Shown one piece after another: positions 6,899 to 12,826 of a DNA stretch of 12,826 bases. The stretch's first letter is position 1, and each line of letters begins with the position of its first letter. Source of the stretch: Gonium pectorale (Eukaryota > Chlorophyta > Chlorophyceae > Chlamydomonadales > Volvocaceae); NCBI GenBank assembly GCA_001584585.1, contig LSYV01000004.1, forward strand, positions 2,149,814-2,162,639, read 5' to 3'. The position numbers were made by a program, and so were the translations under genes. The notes under the pieces are model-generated. The model was not told the origin of the DNA and made no database searches. It saw nothing but the letters and a program-made list of their open reading frames with translations.

Positions 6899-9263
6899 CT
6901 AGAAGCCCGCCTCCTCGTCCGACGTGTCCGCGACAAAGTTGTTGTTGGCGCGCTTGTAGTAACGGTGCAGGAAGCCAATGCCCTGGGGCCCCAGCGGCAC
7001 GCCGGGAGCGAGCAGACGGCCGGCAACGTGGGGGGAGGTGCGGCAAGGCGGGGATGGGGCGGGGCGGCCCGGGGAGGGGCCGGGTGAGGGGCGCGAGCCA
7101 ACACAGGCTGCGCCCTGTGGTGTTGTGCCGTACCAACGCATACCACTGCCGACACAGCCATGGGAGCATTGTGGCCGTGTACGGTCGGCCTGTACGGGGC
7201 CCCGCAACCGATCCAGGTTAAGACGCGTGTATGCAGCCGCCCTCCCCGCCCAGCACCCGCGCCGCCCAGCACAATACCTAACGCGATGGGCCGCCCGTCC
7301 CGTGCCCCACCCCGGCGGGCAGTGACCCCCCGCCGCCAGGCGCCCGTCAGCCGCACCTGATCCGCCAGTACGAACATGTTCTGGATCTCGATAGGCAGCT
7401 CGTCAATCATTCGTACGTGCTGCGGGAGCACAGCCCGGGTGCGCAATACGCGCAAGCACGGGGGTCAGCTGAAGGAACTGAGCACACGGTCTTGTGGGCC
7501 CCCCTCTCACCAGCTCCGCTCCGCCCACTCCCATATGCCACGGCCATCCTACTGCCCTTCACCCCTCACCAAACGGGATGCCACGCACAGGCCGCTTCCC
7601 AACCACTAGTCTCTCACCTTGACCTCCCAATCACCCTCACCATACCGGGAATGCCCCGCTCCGCCCTGCTCCCACTGCGGGGCCTGCCCTGTCGTACCGG
7701 GTAGTACTCCATGCGGAACAGCAGGTCGGGGTACTCGCCCACGATGGCCGCCACCACCTTGCGGTCGCGGGAGGGGTGCAGCGCCGTCAGCTGCGCCAGC
7801 ACGCGCTCGCGCCGCTCCGGCAGGTCGGGCGCGGTCAGCAGTCGCGGCTGGCGGGCCACCAGCTCCGCCACCTGCTTGCCGGGGAAGGACTCCACCAGCA
7901 CAACCTGCGGGCGACGGAGATCCAACGGAGAAGAAGGGACGTTCGTCGTTTTGTCCACAAGTGTGCATATGGCGTCTGCTTGACGGAGTGCTGACAACAG
8001 GTCTTAAACAGGTCCGTAGAGTGTGTGTATTACGCATGCGTGACGGAGTGCAGAAAACTGGTTTGTATGTGTTCGAATGTGTGTGACATATGCTGAGCCC
8101 GGAGACGCGCCCGAAGGGTGCAGGTTTGGCTGGAGAGGGAGCGGCGGGTGCGCAAGTGGCGGGTGTACCAAAAGTGTGCGGGTATTTGGTGTGTGAAGCC
8201 GGGGGCGCATTGCTCAACAAGGGTGAGGCAAGGCGAACCCGGGCGGAAGGGCCTACGTGGGAAATGAGGGTCTCCCGCTCTCCTGCTCTCAGCGGGCGGT
8301 ACCGGCTGCAGGTGGGGCGGCGAGCGGACACGAGCGCGTGTGGCGCACGGCGTATGCGGGCGATGCGGCGCCGGTGCACCGGTGCGCGGCGCGCTGCTGC
8401 AGTCTCCCCCTGGGCTTCCCTGCGTCCCGCGGCCGGAAACGAGCATGCCCGGCAAGGCCCGGCAGGCCGCTGGCTCGGCCCAGCCTTTACTCGCATCTCC
8501 CGCTCGCTCCTGGCACCCAACACCTCCCCCCCCACGTGTCCGTGCTACCCCGCCCCTGCCCGTCCGTCACTCCTGCTACCCAACACCTCCCTCCTCCCTC
8601 CCCCCCCGCTCCAGTTCCCTCTCTCGCCCGCCCACCATGTTCCGGATGGCCAGCCCCGGGTCCACGTCCAGCACCGCCAGCTCCCGCTCCACCAGCTGCG
8701 CCAGGTCGGCGCCCGGCAGGATGCGCCCCAGCCGCTGCAGCTTGGCAGTCAGCTGCTCCACGCTGTACGCACGGCCGCTGTCCTCGATGCGCCGGACAAG
8801 CTGCTCGCTGGCGCGGGCTGACAGGCCCTGCTCCGACCAGAAAGAGAGGAGGCGGGAGCGGGGAGGGGCCTGCTGGGGGGCCGACGCCGCGGTTGCGTCC
8901 ACGTCTGCTAGGAACGCCTGCACACACGAACGGGGCGGGAGGGGCAGCGGGGGAGGAGGAGGGGGGTTGGACAGGAGAGAGGCATGGGAAAGTGGCGCGC
9001 CTGGGCCGACGAGCAAAGAGGGGTTCCGGACGGTCCCGGGCGGGGGGGGGAGTTCTTACCTGCTCGAGTTCGTGTTGCGTCTGCAGCTGAGCGAGGGTGG
9101 TGGACTGGGTAAATATCTCCACGGCCTCGTGATGCGCGCGGAAGTCATCGAAAGGAGCTGCTCGACATGCGGGCACACCGCGAGTGACGCGTCTGTGCAC
9201 TTGTTTAGCGCTGCAACGCCGAGAGAGGATGCAACTCCCCGCCTGCCGAGCGAGTCCGACCAT
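6899..9263 (-). CDS. Putative organelle-targeted helical-repeat protein, mTERF-like, complete, 5 exons
   Basis: Exons in transcript order: 9263-9060, 8917-8636, 7904-7698, 7419-7357 and 6982-6899 (TAG at 6901-6899). All four introns are GT..AG and phase 0; the first donor is a perfect GTAAG. The product is 279 residues. Residues 1-38 are Arg/Ser/Ala/Cys-rich with no Asp or Glu and include VPA (about 30-32), which fits a chloroplast or mitochondrial transit peptide. Residues about 90-230 contain repeated helical units: SFWSEQGLS, then LPGADLAQLVERE, FPGKQVAELVARQPRLL and HPSRDRKVVAAIVGEYPDLL, spaced about 35 residues. The pattern of a Pro-containing turn, an acidic or basic residue, LV...P.LL resembles mTERF repeats, which bind organellar nucleic acids. 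The C-terminus is acidic (DTSDEEAGF). ATG 9263 is the first in frame. The exon structure is firm; the mTERF link is inference and another algal helical-repeat family is possible. Confidence 0.75.
7961..8080 (+). repeat. Degenerate 60-bp tandem duplication in gene 2 intron 2
   Basis: Two 60-bp blocks (7961-8020 and 8021-8080) share GTGTG at the start and an identical TGACGGAGTGC (7981-7991 and 8041-8051), with partial matches around these. A third weak start (GTGTGACATATGC) follows at about 8082. The block lies wholly inside the 731-nt intron 7905-8635 and appears non-coding. Confidence 0.55.
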
Positions 9264-9347
9264 CGCGTCACCGCAACGCAAACAGGCTGAGCCCTTTCTA
9301 GTAGTATTTGTCTGCTATGAGCCTAGAGATGGACGTGCGCCGAAGGT

Positions 9348-9379
9348 ATTGAGACCCCATGAGGCATTGAGACCCCATG
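9348..9379 (+). repeat. 18-bp tandem direct repeat in the divergent promoter
   Basis: ATTGAGACCCCATG occurs at 9348-9361 and again at 9366-9379, an exact 14-nt match with an 18-nt period. Confidence 0.8.
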
Positions 9380-9396
9380 CCCTCCGTACGTATTGA

Positions 9397-9427
9397 ATGC
9401 CTCCCTGATAGCATGCTTCGGAGGCAT
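9397..9427. repeat. Inverted repeat in the divergent promoter
   Basis: ATGCCTCC (9397-9404) and GGAGGCAT (9420-9427) are exact reverse complements around a 15-nt spacer that itself contains the palindrome GCATGC. A third partial arm, GAGGCAT, lies at 9361-9367. It could be a protein-binding dyad or a hairpin. Confidence 0.6.
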
Positions 9428-9573
9428 ACATCGCTCGGTGTTGTGTCGGTACACAGAATACTGTTTGGCATAGCGCACATATTGTAAGCAATTGAAGCAG
9501 GTCCCGGCTGTACAAGTCTGGACATGTGCAAATGACATTACCATTAGGCTAGTTATACCGGTAATAGCCGGCT

Positions 9574-9627
9574 AGCGGCCTAGGGTCCCAGCGGAACTCT
9601 GATACCCGGGGCTCGAAGCGGCCTAGG
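9574..9627 (+). promoter_or_regulatory. Paired AGCGGCCTAGG motif upstream of gene 3
   Basis: The same 11-mer is at 9574-9584 and 9617-9627, 43 bp apart, and 83-136 bp upstream of the gene 3 ATG. An exact 11-mer repeated within about 50 bp near a start may be a promoter or 5'UTR element; its role is unknown. Confidence 0.4.
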
Positions 9628-9709
9628 CAGAGGATATCTGGCCAGTTGCCTGCTGCACATGTAGCAAATATCTTAGCAACGACGGGAGGCAGGCCAGGAG
9701 CAACTAAAG

Positions 9710-12700
9710 ATGGGCGCAGGGGCTTCAGCCGCGAAGCGGGGCGAGCCCCTCTTTGGCCCCGACCTGGAGGCGGGAGGAGAGCTGAACTATGACGCGGAAT
9801 GGCGGTCAGAGATGTCCAAGGACCTGGACCGCCTCGGAGGTGCGCATGCTGCGACGCGTCAGTCGCGTTTGACGGCTGGGTGCCAACACCGACCAGCACA
9901 ATCGGCCCTTCTGCCTCAGGTATTCTACGGCCACCCATCAAGCGGGGCTTGAGCCAGAAATTCCTCCTCGAGTGGCTGAAGGTCGGTAGGATGGCAGCAC
10001 GGGTGGGCGGCTGGGGGCGTGGCGTGGGCGGGCTCGCCCCACCCCACACGTTGCCAATGACACGAAACCGGCGTGTCTCCCCGCTCCCCCTCGCCCCCTC
10101 GATTGCCTGTTCTCCAACAGGATGCCGTGCACGAGCAGGGCGACCGGCTGGAGGAGGCCCTTGCGAGGGACCCAAACGCCGGCAGGTACGGCACCATGCT
10201 TCCAACGCCCGCATCGAGCCCGTGCAGCTCCCAAAGTGCTGCAAGGCTGCGCTTCCGGGGAAGAGTGCCGGGAGAATGTCCCGAAGAGACGCGTAAGGGA
10301 GCAATGCACAGGGAGACTGAGGAGCAGCGTGCTTAAGAACGAAGCTTTCCATGGCTTGAACCTCTCCGCAGCACATTCGGGCCATGCTGCCCCCGTGAGC
10401 AATTGCCCAGCTGCCCGACGGACCCTGCCGTCCGTCGTCCCACCCACCTCGGTGTCGCAGGCAGGAGCTGGCGCGCCAGGAGCAGATGAAGCTGGCCAAG
10501 CAGATGGGGAACAACCTGCACCGCTTCAGCGTGCGGGAGTGGCAGACCATGCGGCACACGGACCTCAGGTGGGCGGGCCTGCAGCGCACAGCTGGCGACG
10601 GGACGGCACGGGACCCGACCGGTCTGGGGCCTGGGCGGGGGCCTCCGTGTGGAGAACGCCGCTGGGCTCCCGGCATTCCTGCTGCCGGCGGACATTTCCA
10701 AGCCGCGCACCGGGCACCGTCAGCGCATTGCACCTCTCCCGCTCCGCCCCGCCCCGCCCCTCCCCGGGGCCGCCTGCCGCGTGCGCGCACGGCGCGCTTC
10801 AACGTCTGCCGCGTCTCTGCGCCTGCGCGCGGTCCGCCACCGGCCTTCCATCCCACCCCCACCCGACTGGAGGCCAGTGCGTTCTCGTCAAACAATTGCT
10901 TCTGCAACCTCACCTGGCGCTGTGCGAACCCCCTTCTTCTTACTGGCACTGTGCTGTGCTCCCGGCGTGCGTGCCGCAGAGCGCTGCAGGCGCGCGAGGA
11001 GGCGGAGCGGAAGGCCCGGGAGGCCGCGCGGCTGGCCAACGGCGGGGAGCCGGAGCGGCCGGAGGTCACGGCGTACCGCTGGGTGCAGGCGAACAATCCG
11101 GACAACAACAGGAAGCTGGCGGCGGTCTATGCGTGAGCTCCCTGGGGCTGGAGGAGTGACATTTGGGGGCCCCGTGGGCCGAGCACGCGCAGCGGCGGGG
11201 CTGGGGCAGAGGCTGTCAGCCGTGCACGGTCGCTGCTGGCCATGCCAGGACAACTTGACGGCTGTGTCCTGTAGACTCGGAGAGCAGGGCGTGTGGCCTG
11301 GAGCAACGGGGCGTGGCAGGCGGTCCCCGTTAAGCGGTGCCTGGGGTGGGGTGGGTATTTCAAGGGCCCCGGCGGGCGGCCCTGTAGGCCGATGGGGGGA
11401 CTCGGCACTGTCGCCGGGGCCTCGTGCGGTCGGCTGCAGCGCGCGCCGCCGCGCTGCCCCTCCACCCTCCACCCGACCCACGCCGACCCTGTCTGGCGGG
11501 TGGCCCCTCCCCCCGCCCCGCAGTGCCGCCCAGGAGAACACGGGGCGAGCGGGCGCGATGATGTCCACTGGTGAGCCAGCAGCAGCGGGCAGGGTGTGGG
11601 GTGTGGGCTTGAGGGCAACAATGCGTGCTCGCTTGCGAACTTGGGGCGCATGACTCCCTGAGAGGGGGGGGGCGAGAGAGGGGGGTCGGAGGAAGCGGGG
11701 GCGGAGGAAGCGGATGCGGCGGTGCTTGTTGGTGGCGATTCGCGGTGGCGGGGGCTAGCTGGGCTGGTAAGGAGGGGGCCGCAGCTGCTGCTGCGCGGCG
11801 TGGCCGCGTCGTGCCGCCCGCCGCTGCCCTGTTCCCTGCAATGACAACCCTGGGCCTGCGCCCTTTACTATCCCCTTCCGCCGCCCCGCAGACATGCCGA
11901 CGGCGGAGTGGCGCGTACGCGTGTCTCGCGCCCGGCGCCGGGCCATGATGATCATCGCCGTGGTGCTGGCCTTCCGCGGCCGCAAGCACCGCGCGCGCGG
12001 CCTGCAGCGCCTCGACTCGCTGTCCTTCTTCATCGCGCAGCACCTGGGGCCCGAGCTGCCGCGCTTCGTGGACGAACAGGGCTCCTACCGAGCCACCAAG
12101 GCCATGGCGGAGGAGGGCTGGCGCGGGGACGGCGGCGAGGCGGGCGCGGACCCGGATACGGCGGTGGCGGCGGCGGCAGGCTCCGGCGCCGCCGGCGGGT
12201 CCATCTCCGCGCCGACGCCGTCGCTGTCGCCGCCGCACAGCGGGCCGCTGGCGGATCTGACGTTCACCCTGGGGGGCCGGCCCTCCTCCCCGCGGCCCCA
12301 GTCGGTGGCGGGCTACAGCTACAGCAGCGGGAGCAGCCAGCTGGGAGGGTACCGTAGCCTGCAGCCGCCGCCGCTGCGGCTGCCGGGGACCTCCTCAGGC
12401 TCGGGGCCGGTGGGGCAAGGCGGCGGAGGCGGAGGCGGGGGAGGAGGAGCGGCGGCGGCCGGCAGCGGCGGCGGGGGCCAGGTGCCTGGCTCGCCGTTGC
12501 TGCGGTCGCGGCCGGTGAACCTCACGCCGTCGCTGCACCACATCTCGCAGGTGCGCGGGGCCGGCCGCAGGGGACTCGCTCTTAACGCCGCGCAGCGTCA
12601 CGCGCCTCCGGTGCTGCCGAGCGCCCCCGTGGCCGCAGCTCCCCCCCCCATACTGTGCTGCGCTGGCGTGCGAATGCTGCTGGGTGCCAAGCCCAGAGCA

Positions 12701-12826
12701 TTGTTTCGCAGGCGTCCTGTCATGAGCCGCGCGCAGTCCTTCCGGTTGCGACGCAACCCGTGTGGATGAATCGGAGCGGCCGGGCACGTCAGCTCTACAC
12801 TCCGGCCCCGACCCCGACCCTGCCCC
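9710..12826 (+). CDS. Unrecognised protein with myristoylation-type N-terminus and degenerate IQ-like motif, 3'-incomplete
   Basis: Exons: 9710-9839, 9920-9981, 10121-10185, 10461-10568, 10980-11132, 11524-11570, 11892-12550 and 12712 to the window edge. All introns are GT..AG with matching phases (1,0,2,2,2,1,0), giving at least 446 residues; the gene continues to the right. The start MGAGASAAKR fits an N-myristoylation signal (Gly2, Ser6, nearby basic residues). Residues about 65-142 are strongly charged and probably helical (ARQEQMKLAKQ; AREEAERKAREAARLA). At 203-222 an Arg cluster and an 11-residue hydrophobic run lead into VVLAFRGRKHR, which matches an IQ motif except Val for the central Gln. 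This hydrophobic run is short for a membrane span. After about residue 265 the chain is Ala/Gly/Pro/Ser-rich, with a Gly run near 362-377, and is likely disordered. I do not recognise the family. The exon 2 donor (GTCGGT, 9982) and exon 8 are the weakest parts. Confidence 0.65.
12412..12478 (+). repeat. Gly/Ala-coding GGN repeat in gene 3 exon 7
   Basis: A run of GGC/GGA/GGG and GCG/GCC codons encodes about ten successive Gly, then Ala and a second Gly cluster. It is low complexity inside a coding exon and likely variable in length between strains. Confidence 0.75.

Larger units (their letters stand above)
9264..9709. promoter_or_regulatory. Head-to-head intergenic region with promoters of genes 2 and 3
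   Basis: Start codons of the leftward gene 2 (9263) and rightward gene 3 (9710) are 446 bp apart, so both 5'UTRs and promoters must fit here unless an unseen upstream non-coding exon exists. GC content drops relative to the flanks. No clear TATA box was found; TTATACC at 9553-9559 is a weak candidate for gene 3. Short repeats (9348-9379, 9397-9427 and the AGCGGCCTAGG pair at 9574 and 9617) are the only distinct structure. An in-frame TAG at 9674-9676 lies upstream of the gene 3 ATG. Confidence 0.65.

Noticed and set aside
9549..11108. 519-codon antisense open frame opposite gene 3
   Set aside because: Long antisense frames are expected in GC-rich DNA. It has no domain features, while the + strand gives phased exons with GT..AG borders.
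12551..12711. Open frame continuing past exon 7 of gene 3 to a stop at 12769
   Set aside because: A good donor (GTGCGC at 12551) and acceptor (TTTCGCAG ending 12711) give a phase-0 intron and an open exon 8. The read-through sequence looks like intron. Retention cannot be fully excluded, and then the protein would end at 12769.

Overview
This window looks like nuclear DNA from a GC-rich green alga of the Chlamydomonas/volvocine type. The genes are split by many short introns (77 to 758 bp) with GT..AG borders and GTG(A/G/C)G-like donors. Acceptors are C-rich, several introns carry long poly-C or poly-G tracts, a TGTAA poly(A) motif sits downstream of one gene, and one gene encodes a flagellar axoneme protein. 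No bacterial operon layout, ribosome-binding site, tRNA, rRNA or CRISPR array was found. Species cannot be fixed from the sequence alone.

Three multi-exon genes are supported. Gene 1 (+, coding 596-4606, 7 exons, 390 residues) is a complete dynein regulatory complex subunit 5 (DRC5/TCTE1/FAP155-type) gene. Its leucine-rich repeats stay in exact 28-residue register across two splice joints, which independently checks the model. Gene 2 (-, coding 9263-6899, 5 exons, all introns phase 0, 279 residues) encodes a probable organelle-targeted helical-repeat protein that resembles mTERF proteins. Gene 3 (+, from 9710 and running off the right edge, at least 8 exons, at least 446 residues) encodes an unrecognised protein. 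It has a candidate N-myristoylation signal, a charged helical segment, a degenerate IQ-like motif and a long Gly/Pro/Ser-rich tail.

Layout: 1-595 is upstream/promoter/5'UTR sequence of gene 1, with a perfect hairpin beside a TATA-like box and an 8-codon uORF. 596-4606 is gene 1. 4607-about 5592 is its probable 3'UTR. 5593-6898 is the tail-to-tail region, mostly probable 3'UTR of gene 2. 6899-9263 is gene 2. 9264-9709 is a 446-bp head-to-head intergenic region that must hold the promoters of genes 2 and 3, with several short repeats. 9710-12826 is gene 3.

No functional link between the three genes can be shown from the sequence. They are ordinary neighbours in a convergent-then-divergent arrangement. 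Nothing here demonstrates a new molecular system. The most open questions are the identity of gene 3 and of gene 2, and possible intronic polyadenylation of gene 1.
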